64,000 nt of DNA from Dama dama (GCF_033118175.1 NC_083688.1:4981001-5045000), one strand, 5' to 3'; shown: positions 23,713 to 35,435, counted from the stretch's first letter. Program-made: numbers and translations. The notes: generated by a model not told the origin, from the letters alone.

Positions 23713-24724
23713 AATTAAGGCCCAAGTCAAATAGGAAAAAAAAGAAAAAGAAAAGACCTTCCCCGCCCCCCCCCCCCCCAAGGTGACTCAGCTCTGACTC
23801 AGTCTCAGGGACATTTCAGCCAGGAAGAAAGCCCTTCAAACAGCAAACACCGCACGGCCCTGACACCCTGGATGCCCAAAAGCCTCTTCTGCCTCAGGGG
23901 GCAGGTGGGGTGGTTCCATGGGACCCCACATCCCTCAAAGAAAAACAACCCACTCTCTCCATCCTCACAAGCCTTAGCCCCACAACGCGCTTCCCAAGGC
24001 ACACTCAACATGTATTTGGCCGAAGCTTGCCTTCTAGGAACCAGGCTTCTAAATGGACAACCACACAGCCTGGGCACAGAGCCTGGACCCAGAGCAGAGC
24101 AATGTGAGCCAGGGATAAGGACACAGGCCCGAGAGCCAGACAGAGTGGGGTTGCAGCCCAGGCCTGAGTAAGCCTCAGTTCCCACATCTGGATAGCGGGC
24201 GAGTACCAGCTCCTGGCTCACAGGGTGATGGTGGGCATCAAACAGGCGGTGCACACAGACGGAGGGGTCCCCACAGTGCCTCGTGCCCGCGAAGAGCTAG
24301 CTTGGTGGTGGTTGCCCTTGCTGTTGCCCAGAGTCTTTCTGGAGGTGTACGAAATGCAGAAGCCCCTGCTGAGTCACACCTCCATTTCTCACGAGGGAAG
24401 ATCAGGCTACAGCATACACCATGGGCAAGATGATGAGCAGAGAAACAGGTTACCAACATGTGGTCTGTGGCTGGTATGGGGACAGATGGAGGGGGAGGGC
24501 GGCCATCCTTGGTTTAGAAGGGTCTGGAGACCCCCCTACTTTACTGCCTAACCTCTGACCCTCAACCCTCAGCCTCTGAGCCCAGATGAGCTCTCTGGTC
24601 TCCTCAGCATAGAAGGCGCTCCATCAGTGTTCAGGGAATGAATGGGGTCCTAGGTTGGCGATGAACAAAAGGAAGGACAAAATACATTTTATTCCTATCA
24701 TAATACATACAGGGGTTGACATCA

Positions 24725-25185
24725 GTGTGGGCTGGGAGTCAGGTGGACCTGACTTTGAATTCTTGCCTCTGACACTTCCTAGTTTGTGACTTTGGGCCAT
24801 TTTCATAACCTCTCAAAGCCTCTGCTTCTTCACCTATAAAAGGGGACGGTGATGAGAAGAATGAGGGGTTTGCAAAGAGTCAGACACGACTCAGCGACCG
24901 ATCAACAACAACAATGAGAATGATAGTGTCATTCATGTCAATGTACGGCAAAAACCGCTACAAGTAATTAGCCTCTAATTAAAATAAATTAATTAATAAA
25001 AAAATAAAAAAGAACCAAATATGAAAAATACAGTCTATTGAATGAACACTTGGGAGACCATACTCTTTAAATAAAGAAAGAAAAAAGAATGATAGTGTCA
25101 ATACTTACCCCAGAGGGTTGTTCTGAGAAGTCAGTGTGAAGCGCTCAACTCTGGCACACAGTAGGCGCCCAATAAGTGCGGGCTG
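24725..25185 (+). repeat. MIR interrupted by a Bov SINE tail and an L1 3' end
   Basis: MIR text is present at both ends: 'gacctctcaaagcctctgc'-like at left, and 'cccagagggttgttctgag...' with 'gcacacagtaggcgcccaat' at right. Between them lie a SINE tail ('gcaaagagtcagacacgact', 24871-24905) and an L1-type 3' end (24932-25086) ending in an A-rich tail. The L1 piece is flanked by GAATGATAGTGTCA at 24918-24931 and 25087-25100, a 14-bp target duplication. Confidence 0.75.
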
Positions 25186-28100
25186 TCCTTAGTCCTGTTC
25201 CTGGGACTTGCGTCAGCACAGCCACATAAGGACCATCAGGAGGACCCGGGTCCAGCTCTGCCACTGTCAGAGGGACCGCGGGCAGTTCCCCACCCCTCCG
25301 GCCCCCAGCTTCCTTCTCCATGAAAGGAGGACTCTCCAAGCGGCCTGCTCCGTCTGATTAAGGGGGGCCACCTGGAGAGGCCCCTAAAGAACAGATCTGC
25401 CCTCAACGTACACCCTCTGCCCAGAGAGAGGGTGTGTGTGCCCCTGGACAGGGAGGAGGGCGCGCAACACTCAGAGCCCCTGAGCCACACGTGATGCCTG
25501 CCTCGTGCCCACACTGACCTCTCAGAAGCTGACCCCCCAGAAAACCCACCCCCCACACGCTGTCCCCAACACAGGATGCAGTTGTGGACCCACTCCACGT
25601 GGGCTGTGGGTCTCAGGGGACACAGGACGGTGCAGTGGGCTCACAGGAAGCCAGATCTGGGGGTGGAGTCCATCTCTTTCTCTCCCTGAACCCCAGTTTC
25701 CTTGGCCACATGGTGAGAAGCTAACAAAGGCCACGCGCCCTGCCAGCCCCGAGGCTCCGGCGCACGCACATGGGAGGCAGCCCAGATGTGAAAGCCCTTT
25801 GTGAATTGCCGCCATCGGCTGCAATCATCATCATTATTATCTGTAGAATGAGGGGGTTGGACCAGCGGATCTCCACGGGCTCCTCTCCAGCTCTGATGCT
25901 GAGGATTTCTCAGTTTCTGAGCTGGGAGTTGATGCAGACTAGTGCGGGGTGGAGGGGGGGTGTGCAGGAGAATCCAGGGTCTGTGGGATTGGATGTCCCT
26001 GGGAACCTCTGCAAACAAATCTCCCTAATGGTCCTCTTCTCCCAACCTAAACCAGGATGCTGAGCCCCACAGATAAAAGGGAAACGGCAGGGTGTGGGAG
26101 GGAGCCGGAGGGTTCGGGCCTAGGTCCTGAAGGTGTGGGGCAGCCCCAGGGTTTGAGCCCCACCGCACCCCCTGCCCAGAACTACGCCTCAAGCCCCCTC
26201 CCCATTGAATTCTGCATGCAGTACACCAAAGTGGCTAAAAATGGAATCCAACAGCCCCTAATTCAAGTCTCAGCTCCAGCCGCACACCAGCTGGGTGACC
26301 TTGGGCAGGCTGTTTAACCTCTCTGAGCCTCAGTGGGCCTAATGAGGGTGGCTCTGAGGAATGAATGACACAGATCCATGGAAAGTGCTCGGCACAGGGC
26401 CCAGCAGACCGTGAGCACTCAGTGAAGGCCCCCCACCGTCTGTCATCACTCACCTCCCCGTTCTGCTTCTCCCTCGCCGGGAACGCTCCCGGAATCCCTC
26501 AGCCAGCCAGCTGCCCACCTGGCTAGCACAGGGCAGACCCCAATGGCGCAGCTGGGGACGGGGTGGGGGGAAAGGTCCCAGGTTTCTCCGCCCCTCAGAG
26601 GACCACGGAGGGTCACACCTCTCCAGTCAGGGAGGTCTGGGCCCTGGCTGCGACAGAGACAGGCGAGTGCTTTGTCCCAGGACTGCAGTCCTGTTTTGGG
26701 GGTGGTTTGAAGCCCTGGGAAAGGGGCCATAAGGGCACCCCTACGCACCTGGAAATGCTCCCACATCTTAGGTGGAGGCAGGTGGTAAACTGGGCCAGGC
26801 TGGAGTCCACTGACCCAGGGCTTCAGCCCCCCGGCATCTGTAGCCTGCTGCCTGGGCTATCATGAGGCTGCTGGGGTGGGTGGCCTCGCTCTGGACCCCA
26901 AGTTGGGGACGAGGCAGCAGCGTGGGAGGTGGGCCTGCCAACAGCCTGGGTCCCGACCGGCAGTGCCTCCCAAACAGAGGAGCTGCAGTGGCCCTCTGAT
27001 TCTCTGGTGGCCCTCACATTCTCTGATGTGAGCAGAGAAAAGTCCCCAAGGTCACCCTCTACCCACGCCCCAAAGTCCCAGCTCAGAGGAATGGGGTCTA
27101 GGGAAGGGCTCGCCTCTGAGCGGGGATGGGGCATCTCTCCCTTGCAGACCGCCTGCCTCACCTGCCCACTCTCCCAACAGCCTGGCTGCGGCAGGCATGT
27201 GGCCACGGGGAAGTCACGGCCTCCCTGGCCACGCAGGAGTCTGTTCTCACCCACTGTCCCCTACGGATCCCAGCACCCCCAGATTCTCAGGGGAGCCTGG
27301 GGAACGTGTAGTGGCAAGAAAGAGCGTGATTTCCCAGAGCGACACAGCACACCTGAGGCTCACCCAGAGAGGTCACCAGCTCCGCCTCCCTCGAGCCACG
27401 GTACAAAGGCAGAAACGCACCCACCCACTGCAGCGATGGAAAGGAAGGCTCACAGAGGCCGGCACTGCACGGGATCACACCGCCAGTGGGGTGAGGTCAG
27501 AGGGGGACACGAGTCTCCTGACTTCCAGCACAGATGATGGTCCCTGGTTGACTGACTGGTTGGTGCCTTAGTCCTCTCTGGTGTTGCTGGGATGGAAGAG
27601 GCTGGCGCTCTCTCCTTAGCATACGGGAGGGAAAGAGGGCCCAGGGAACTAGGCAAGGAAGCCACACTCACCCAGCAGGGGCAGGCGGAGAACCGGGCCG
27701 GGCGAGCTCCTACCCAAGGCCTGCCCGTAGAAGGCTCAGTCAGTCCTGCTAGTGGTTTTCCCATTGGCTTGCAGAGAAAATTCCTCAGCTTGGTATTCAA
27801 GGCCCTTGAGAAGCTGTCTCCAACTCACCCCTACACACACCTCGCAGTGAAGCCAAATCCGTGTCGTGATTGCCACTTCTTACGCCGTAGCCGTCAGTAA
27901 CTCCACCCACAGCCACCGTGACCATTCATCGACCACCTACCAGGTACCAGGCACTCTCCCCAGCGGGGAGACCTACTCATCTCATGTGACAAGGGCAAGG
28001 CCAACTGCCTGGGAAATATGAGATTACGGAAACAATTCCCACTGCCCAGCACCCCTCCCCCCCAAACATTAAATAAAAGGCTTATTTTTTTTTTCTTGCT

Positions 28101-28509
28101 GCAATAAAATATTTGACGTTTCTTTTTTGAAATATTTTCCTCCATATGTTTCTGGGGCTTGTTTTTCCTTCTGTGCATTCATATCTCCTGAGTGCAGCTC
28201 TGCGCTTTTCAGAACAGCTCCCAGCCATCATGTCTGATCTGCATAAACACCCCCCTCCCGCCCAGGTAGGCAGGCAAACCAGGCCTTATCACTCCTGTCC
28301 TTTGAAGACGGAAACGAGGGACTCATGCAGAGTCACACAGCAGGGGCTGGATTTGAACTCCTGGCTACTCCCAGCGCAGTTCCTCTGAGTCCCCCAAAAA
28401 TGTCCACCACAAGCTGGGCACTGACGTGGGTGTTTGCCTACATGAATCTTAACCCTCGAAACAGCCCCATCAGATACATAAAATGGGTGATGCCCACTTT
28501 ATAAAGAAG

Positions 28510-28875
28510 CAGAGTCTCATGGACACACTGCTGAATGGATAGTATTTACGTGGATAATCAACAGGGACCTTCTGTATGGCCCACGGTATTCTGCTCAGTG
28601 TTACGTGACAGAGTGGATGGGAGGGGAGTTTAGGGGAGAATGTTCACATGTGTACGCAGGCATGCGTGCTAAGTCACTTCTGTTGTGTCCGACTCTCTGC
28701 AACCCTGTGGACCATAGCCCACCAGGCTCCCCTCTGCACAGGACTTCAGGCAAGGATGTCGGAGTAGGTTGCCATTTCCTTCTCCAGTATATGTATGACT
28801 GAGTCCCTTCGCTGTTTATCTGAAACTATCACAACATTGTTAATCGGCTATACTCTAATGTAAAATCAAAAGTTA
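28510..28875 (+). mobile_element. L1 3' end split by a Bov-A2 SINE
   Basis: The left part resembles the L1 3' region ('ataatcaacagggaccttct'). The right part (28790-28875) is the familiar 'gaaactatcacaacattgtt...tatactctaatgtaaaat' end. A minus-oriented Bov-A2 (about 28665-28793, 'taagtcacttctgttgtgtc') lies between them, so it inserted into the L1. Confidence 0.7.
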
Positions 28876-28906
28876 AATTAAAAACAAAACAAAACAAAAG
28901 AAGACG

Positions 28907-29226
28907 GCTTCCCTGGTGGCTCAGTGGTAAAGAACCACCTGCCTGCCAATGCAGGAGACGCAGGTTCAATCCCTGGTCCAGGAAGAGCCCACGTACTGCG
29001 GAGCCACTGAGGCCATGAGCCACAGCTACCAAGCCTGTGTTCTAGAGCCTGCGAACCACAACGACCGCAGCCCGCGCGCCTAGAGCCTGTCTCTGCAGCA
29101 AGAAAAGCCCCCGCCGTGAGCAGCCCGAGCTCCGAAACTAGAGAGAGTAGCCCCCGCTCGCTGCAACTCGAGAAAAGCCAGAACAGCAGTGGAGAGCCAG
29201 CCCAGCCAAAACTAAATATATATTAA
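28907..29226 (+). mobile_element. Full-length-type CHR SINE
   Basis: Starts 'gcttccctggtggctcagtg', has the tRNA-like B box, and keeps the long body with 'gagccacagctaccaagcct', 'cctagagcctgtctctgcag' and 'gcagcccagccaaaacta'-like text, ending in an AT-rich tail. Confidence 0.8.
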
Positions 29227-32200
29227 AAAAAGAAGAAAAAAGGAAACAGGCTCAAAGAGATGGAGTAATGGGCCTCCAGTTGGGTGGTTAGTGGGTGGCA
29301 AAGTCAGATTTTTAACTCAGGTCTTCTTCCCAAAGGGGACCCCAGGGCGGGTGGCCCCAGGCTGGCAGGCGTATTTACTAGAGGAGCGGGTGGGTCATTT
29401 CACCTCTTCAAGCCTCACCTCCTCGTCTGAGCTGTGGCCCCAGAAGCTCCACCCTGGGCTATGTCAGGGACCGAAGGATGCCACACCCAGCTCACTACTG
29501 TTACTGAGTGTGTTACAGGACACACTACACACTCAGCACACTCAATACACTCTTCACGAGTGTGCAAACGAGGGCCCAGCCCTTGTGCCAGCCAGCACAC
29601 AGCGAGGGCATCACAGGTTGGACTCCTCTCTGCCCGTGGGGAAGGCTGGTGCCCCGGCAGAATCCCTCTGTTTTGGGGTGTCTCCCGACCGACACCCCTC
29701 TGCCTCCTCTCCCTTCCTCTCTGAGTCACTGCCTGTAAGAGCCTGCAGCCCTAAAAATAGAGCACATAAGGGGGCAGAAAAACATGCACAGATGGAAACA
29801 CAGCAGAAGCCCCCTGCCCTCGGGTACCCCCTACTGACCCCAGGGTGGCCGCCCCGGGAACTCCTTGGACTGCCAACCCCTGCCTGACCTAGAGTGGACC
29901 CAGAGTTTTCCATCTGCCGGAGGTCCTTAGCCAGGGGTCCCCACCTGCCCCCCACTTTACCCAGCAGAGTCAAACTTTCTTTCCTCACTGGCACAGGGCT
30001 GCCATCTCACACCTCACACTCCCTCGCCAGGCGGAGCTGCCTCTCGGAGCTGGAGATGGGCCCAGAGAGGGGAAGCGACTTCCCCGAGCCACACGGCCAG
30101 CCAGAGGCAGGACCAGGCCAGCTCCTGGCAAGCCCCAGGGTGAGCGCCCGAGTGAGCAGGGCAAAGCCTGGAGTCCCTTGCTGCCCTCCGCCTACATCAG
30201 CCTGCCCTGCAGACGCCCGAGCCCCAGAAGCACAGCTCAGCAGCTGCTGCCCAGGGATGCCAGGCTCCCAGAGGCCCAGTCAGGGAGCCAGGACCCAGGC
30301 AGGCAGAGGTGAGTGCAGGACAAGCCGGAGGACTCCCCTCCCGCCACCCCAGCTGGCCCCCAGCCTTGCGGAGAGGGCGAAGCAGAAAGCAGGACTTGGC
30401 CAGGTCTCCTGGAAAACTGGCAAAGGAAAGGGAACCCCAGGGCTGCCTGGAGCCTGGGCTGCGGGGTGTCCTGCCTCGGGAGGGGCCCTGGGGAGCAGCA
30501 GGTCCAGGGGCAGCTGGGGAGAGGCTCCTCTGGCCCCGGAGGATGGGTTAGAGGGGAAGGGGGGCAGGAGAGGAAGGCCCACCGAGGGGGCACACCAGCT
30601 GGTTTCTCAAGATTCTCAGGGTCGGCCGACCCGGGCTCATGTGACCCAGAAAAGAGGGAAGAAGACGGGGCTGAGGCGGGCTGAGGCGTCTGCCCAATGG
30701 GATGGTACCCAGTTCACGTCCCCTGCGCCGGAAGCTGATGACGTGCACGCATGTGAGCCCCCAGGGGGCCGCGGTGTGGGTGTGTTCCCGTGCCTATCTG
30801 CCAGGTTCCCTCCTAAGGGTGTGCTCCTTCCTGCGTGTGCACCGTGCGTGTGCCCTGGAGGAGATAACGGGGCGTTATCTGCCCAATGAGGCCTCCGGAG
30901 GAGGCTCTCCTGGCTGTCAACACCCTCCTCTGCACGTCTGGATGGCCTAGCTCTCTGGCTGCGGTGCGGGTCAGAATGAGAGGCGGGGATCTCGGCCCCG
31001 TGTGCGGGGCCCGCCCGCCTGCGTCTGGCTCTCGGGTATTCGTGGATCGGAGCGTGTTGGCACCCGTGTCTGGCTGTGTGTGCAGCCCGGGGGCTGCCCG
31101 GCAGTGTCTGACGGCCAGGACAAAGGCCTCCACAGACAGACAGCTGGTGTGGGAGGCAGACCTGCCCTGGGGGTTCCGCGCAGGGCCTCTGGATCTGCAA
31201 CAGGAGAGCGGACAGGGGTGGGGCCGGGGGAGAGCGAGGTGGGGCGGGATCTCGGGGTTCCCGTACCCCAGGCTTGTACTGACCCTGCTGGGGGGTGGTG
31301 GCGAGTCCCGAAGAGCAGAGACACCCCAGCCAAGACCAGAGGCCAGAGGAAGAATCGAGTCTCACACCAGGTAGAGGGTAGATGGAGGGAGGTCTCTGGA
31401 GACCCCTGCCAGGCAGGCACCAGGCACAAGAGAAGGCTGGGAGCTGGGAAGGTCCCGGGAGGGGGACGCTCACCATCATGGCTGCAGCCAGGGGCGGCAG
31501 AGAGCTCTGGGAAGCGGGGAAGTTCTGGACCCTGAAGAAAGGTGAGGTCCTCCTGGACCTGACCCAGCTTCCCCTCCTCCATCCAGATGCACCTTCCCCC
31601 TCCCCCATGCAGCACAGGAGAATGGATCACCACCCCACCCCACCACCCTGCCTCGACCCCGCCACTGTGGCGCTCCGCCTGGACCGGGAGTCAGAGAGCT
31701 GATGCTAGGCCATCCAGAGAAGGCTCTGTGACCTTGGGTGGTTCAGTTAGCCTCTCGGAGCCTCAGTTTCCTCATCTGTGCAATGGAGACCCCAGTTTCC
31801 GCCTTAACAATATTGCTGTGGGTGGGGAAGACACTCTGCCACTTGAGAATTAATCGTGACCCTGAAATCCTCTCTGAGGCCATTAAGATTCCCCCTCTGC
31901 TTCCCCCAGACCCTCCAACTGCCAGGGGAGGGGGTCCTCGGACCTCGGTCCCAGATGGAGGAATCGGGGGCGTCTTCCAGCACTTTGGGCATGACTACCG
32001 ACTCCCCCCTCAGGTGTTGCCCTCCCCCTGTTCAGGGGACCCTGTGGTGGGCTTCTGTCTCAGTAGCTTGGGAAACTCAGGGCCACCCGCCTGCTCCGGC
32101 TTCTTCTTCCCCGTCCCCTGGGCAAGGAGGGACCACAGCCCAGGGGGCAGGGTGGACTAGAAGCCTGGGGAGGAAATGCTACCCCTTCCTTCACCTCCCT

Positions 32201-33110
32201 GCTCCGCTCAGACCTGGCTTCTCCCAGGGCTCCCTCCTTCTGGCCTCTGACTTCGGAGGAGGGGGATATAGGATGGGTCAGAGGCCAATGTATGAAGGGT
32301 GGAGTGTCCTTCTGGGTCCCACCCCTTGGCTCGCAGAAGGACACCTGACAAAAACTCGGGGTCATGACAGGTCGGGGTCTCACTAGCCCAGAGGGTGGGC
32401 ACGCACCCCCTGAGCTGGTGTCTGGATGCGTGCGTGCGTGTGTGAACACAGATCTTCCCCAAGCCCTGGCGCCCCACAGCTGGCACCAAAGCGTCTGCGG
32501 GGCGCGGGGACCGCCCTGTGGATTCCCACCCTGTGGATTCCCACCGAGTCCTTAGATCCTGCGGAGCCAGGGAAGGCGACGAGGGGGCGCCCGACTGCGT
32601 GACGCGGGTGCCCTGCTCCGCGGCGGGTCGGGGACGGGGTTGGGGTGGCGGGGGGAAGCAAGGACATCACTGCCCCCTCCGTTCGGGGCCGTCAGACCCC
32701 CAATTCCCTCCTCTGAGGACCGGCGTGCTTCCTGCTGGGGGTGTCGGGGCTGGGCGGGCCCTTTCTTAGGGATCGAGAGAACGCACCCACTTTTCCGCGC
32801 CCCCTCCCCAGGGTGAGCGGAACACGGACCCCCCACCTACGCAGGGGGGTGGGACCCGAGCCCCCCACCCCCCCCACCAGCCGCGGCCTGGACGCATCCC
32901 TGGAGGCAGGGGGCTGAGCCGGCTCACTCCAGGCCTGCCTCTCCGTCCCCTGCCTGCGCCCCCTCCCCGCTGGCCGCCCCCCCCCCCCCGCCCCCTGGGT
33001 CCTCGCCGGTGGCCCCCATCCCCCTGCCCAGCCCGCCCGCGCCGGGAGCCCGGGCCACCTCCATCCCTTCCCCTTTCCAGGGCCGCGTCCGCCGGGAGCG
33101 GCGCACTCAC

Positions 33111-33240
33111 CCGCGGGCCTGGGCCGGGGGCGTCCTGGGCTCGGCGCTCCGTTGCCCGTGGCTGCCGCTGCAGCTCTGCTCGGACGCGGCTCCGCGATCG
33201 CCGCCGCCGCCGCCGCCGCCGCAGTTCGGGTGGGGGGGGG
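33111..33240 (-). other. RAP1GAP: RAP1GAP upstream non-coding first exon (candidate)
   Basis: On the minus strand a GC-rich stretch runs into a strong splice donor, CCCGCGG|GTGAGTGCG, with the last exon base at 33111. The exon is rich in CpG and contains a short GGC repeat (complement of 33200-33222). No start codon joins in frame to the known coding exons, so it is taken as 5' UTR. The 5' limit near 33240 is a guess set by the E-box at 33243-33252. The assignment to RAP1GAP rests on strand, position and gene order, not on a protein match. It could instead be the start of an unannotated RNA. Confidence 0.62.
33200..33222. repeat. (GCC)7 trinucleotide repeat in the RAP1GAP 5' exon
   Basis: Seven GCC units in a row on the plus strand, so the RAP1GAP transcript would carry GGC/CGG repeats in its 5' UTR. 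In the minus-strand open frames it produces a run of arginines, which is a shadow rather than a real protein. Confidence 0.9.
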
Positions 33241-34319
33241 CCGTCACGTGACCGCGGAGCCTCCTTCGCGGCGCGCTCCCCCCTCACTGCGGAGCCGGGG
33301 CCGCGGGCGCGGCGGAGGTCCCCACCCGGCCTCCCTCCCACCCACTCCGACAACAGGTCCCGGAGGCGGGCGCTCTGCGCCCCACTTTACAGGTCGGGAA
33401 ACTGAGAACCCGAGACGGGGAGGCCTAGCCGTGGAACCGGCTCAAGGTTCCAACGCTCGACTGGCAGGGCCGGGCGAGGACCCCGCGGTCCAGACGACAG
33501 TCCCTGCTCCCCCACTCCCCCAGGGAAGAGGGGCAACTTCTGGGGCAAGTGGGATCGACGCGGACGCAGAGCCCACGCCTTGGGCCCGCGTCTGCAGGGG
33601 CGGGGAGGAAGGAGAAGGCGACCCGGCTTTAGCGGGGTGAGGAAGCCGTGCCCGCGCGCGCATCCTCCGCACCCAGGCGCCTGGCCTGCGTCCTGCCCGC
33701 GGCCGCGCACTGGTCCCCCATCCTCCAGCCGCCCCCCACCACACCCCGACATCCTCCTTGAACCCGGCAACTTGCTTCCCACTCTCAACCTCACCGGGAA
33801 ACGGGGGTGGGGGTGGGGGGGCAGATGGCGACCCTCAGGGCACGCTCTAAAGGAGGAGGAGACGGAAGGCAGGAGACAGGTGGCATCAGGGCTGGAGTGC
33901 AAACCCGGGCAGGAAGGGGCCCCCGAGATGACCTCAACTTGACCCCCGGGGCGCAGAGAGGGAAGAGACGGGGGCCCAAGGTCACCAGCGCGAGAGCAGC
34001 AACGCTGAGGACACCTGAGCAGCGCCGGGGACCACAACGCACTGGACTCGCCTCCAAGGGGCAAGCCTTCTAGGTGAACAGAGGACGCGGGCCCGGTGTC
34101 TACAGGCTGGAGCGTGGGGGGACCATGTGTGGGGGCTGTTTGGCAGGCCCGCGTCAAGCAGAACGTTGACTTCAGAGGGGATCGTTGAGACCTCTGGACC
34201 TCACATGGTGCTCTAGTAAGTGAGGAAACTGAGGTTGCTGAAGGGGTAGAGACAGACTTCCAACGCCTCTACCCTCCAAGATCAGGCGGTGCGCGAGGCC
34301 CGTTTCACAGAGAAGATTT

Positions 34320-34655
34320 GGGGTGGGGGGGGGGGGGGGTTTCAAGTCTTGCATTCATTTTTCTTGTTGTTGCAACATTTTTATATATTTTTGGTTCTGC
34401 TGGGTCCCCCCCCCACCCGCCCGGGCTTTTCTCTAGCTGTGGTGCGCAGGCTTCTCTTGTGGAAACAGGCCCTGGGGCAGCGGGCTTCAGAAGCTGTGTG
34501 GGTGGCTCCCAGGCTGTGGAGTCAGGCTGTCGGTAGCACAGGGGCTTAGCTGCTCCGAGGCATGTGGGATCTTCCCGGGTCAAGGATCCAACCGTGTCTC
34601 CTGGATTGGCAGATGGACTCTGTACCACTGAACCGTGAGGGAAGCCTCCAGGTCT
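34320..34655 (-). mobile_element. CHR-type SINE
   Basis: Minus-oriented: a T-rich end, 'ggttctgctgggtcccc', then 'gcatgtgggatcttcccggg' and the tRNA-derived end 'actgaaccgtgagggaagcc' near 34627-34646. It is preceded by a G homopolymer at about 34322-34339. Confidence 0.75.
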
Positions 34656-35089
34656 TGTATTCACTTACTCAACGTATTTATTGAGCACCTGCTGTGTGCT
34701 TAACAAATGACTTCCACCTCCATTTTCCCAGCTACGGGGATTCATTTCATTAAAGACACGGGGCCTTCAGCCTTGCTTACATCCGCTGCTGGAAGATATG
34801 AGATCTGCAGGCCTGAGTGTTGACGACCGACTGTGCTGGGGCCCGTTTCCCTGCCAAGACTCTCACCCCAGTCGAGAGAGATCAGAATTAAGGGGGAACT
34901 GCAGGTCATGCCTCACCCTCATCCCCACCTCCCCACCTCCCCACCCCCAGAAAATTGAAAAGGCAGAGGGGATGTAGGAATGGGGTCCATGTTCTTTCCA
35001 GTCCTTTGGGGTCTCATCCGCAGGCTCACCCCAGCCATGGATGGGAAAGAGTTCCCAGCTCAGGATGCCTTGAACTTCAAAGAGCACAG

Positions 35090-35435
35090 GTGTGGCCTGA
35101 TCCAGATTCCCTGGGTCTGAATTTCTAATAAAGTATCGCAGCACTGCTGGTGCTATAAGGCCACAGACGTTATTTTAATTTTTTTAAATAGTTTTGGCTG
35201 TGCTGGGTCTTCACCACTGCGCGCCGGCTTCTCGTTGCAGGGGCTTCTCTAGATGGGGAGCGCGGGCCCCAGCGCATGTGGACTCAGTAGGTGTGGTGCC
35301 CAGACTTAGTTGCCCCGTGGCCTGAGGGATCTTCCCGGACCAGGGATCCAACCTGCATCACCCACACCAGCAGGCAGATTCTTACCTACTGGACCACCAG
35401 GGAGGGTCCCAGAGACATCATTTTGAATAGTGCTG
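35090..35435 (-). mobile_element. MER5-like element split by a CHR-type SINE
   Basis: Left flank 'gaatttctaataaagtatcg...ctgctggtgctataaggcc' and right flank 'catcattttgaatagtgctgg' together resemble a MER5 (hAT) remnant. The minus-oriented CHR SINE occupies about 35170-35408, from 'ttggctgtgctgggtcttca' to 'ctggaccaccagggagggtc'. AGACGTTATTTT on the left and AGACATCATTTT on the right look like a diverged target duplication. Confidence 0.6.

Larger units (their letters stand above)
1..33250 (-). other. RAP1GAP: RAP1GAP gene, 5' portion (partial, continues past the left edge)
   Basis: RAP1GAP is a GTPase-activating protein that inactivates Rap1 by an asparagine-thumb mechanism. The gene is identified from two coding exons (14440-14483 and 12745-12780) that join in frame to give MSGRKRSFTFGAYGGVDKSFAPRRSA, which matches the N-terminus I recall for a long RAP1GAP isoform and resembles the RAP1GAP2 start (MFGRKRSVSFGGFGW). 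A CpG-rich upstream first exon at about 33.1-33.25 kb fits a second promoter, and its 9.7 kb distance from the USP48 3' end agrees with the roughly 9 kb gap I recall in human. The next exons, for the R-S-D-G-Q-N segment and the GoLoco and Rap-GAP domains, were looked for in 1-12744 and not found, so they should lie to the left. The strand and gene identity are well supported. The exact transcript starts are inferred. Confidence 0.88.
32930..33320 (-). promoter_or_regulatory. RAP1GAP: CpG-island promoter, upstream RAP1GAP start
   Basis: This block has many CpG dinucleotides, a GCC repeat and no TATA box, which is typical of a dispersed CpG-island promoter. It contains the palindromic E-box GTCACGTGAC at 33243-33252, identical to the CLEAR element bound by TFEB/TFE3/MITF and also a USF site. 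CpG-rich sequence continues more weakly on both sides, from about 32.5 to 33.7 kb. Function is inferred from composition, the donor at 33110 and the motif. Confidence 0.7.

Noticed and set aside
32766..33353. 195-codon Arg/Gly-rich minus-strand open frame
   Set aside because: It spans the CpG island, the GGC repeat and the first-exon donor. High GC makes stops rare, and no family resemblance is visible.
33387..34157. 256-codon minus-strand open frame upstream of RAP1GAP
   Set aside because: GC-driven frame crossing a MIR (33385-33465); no domain and no conserved start.
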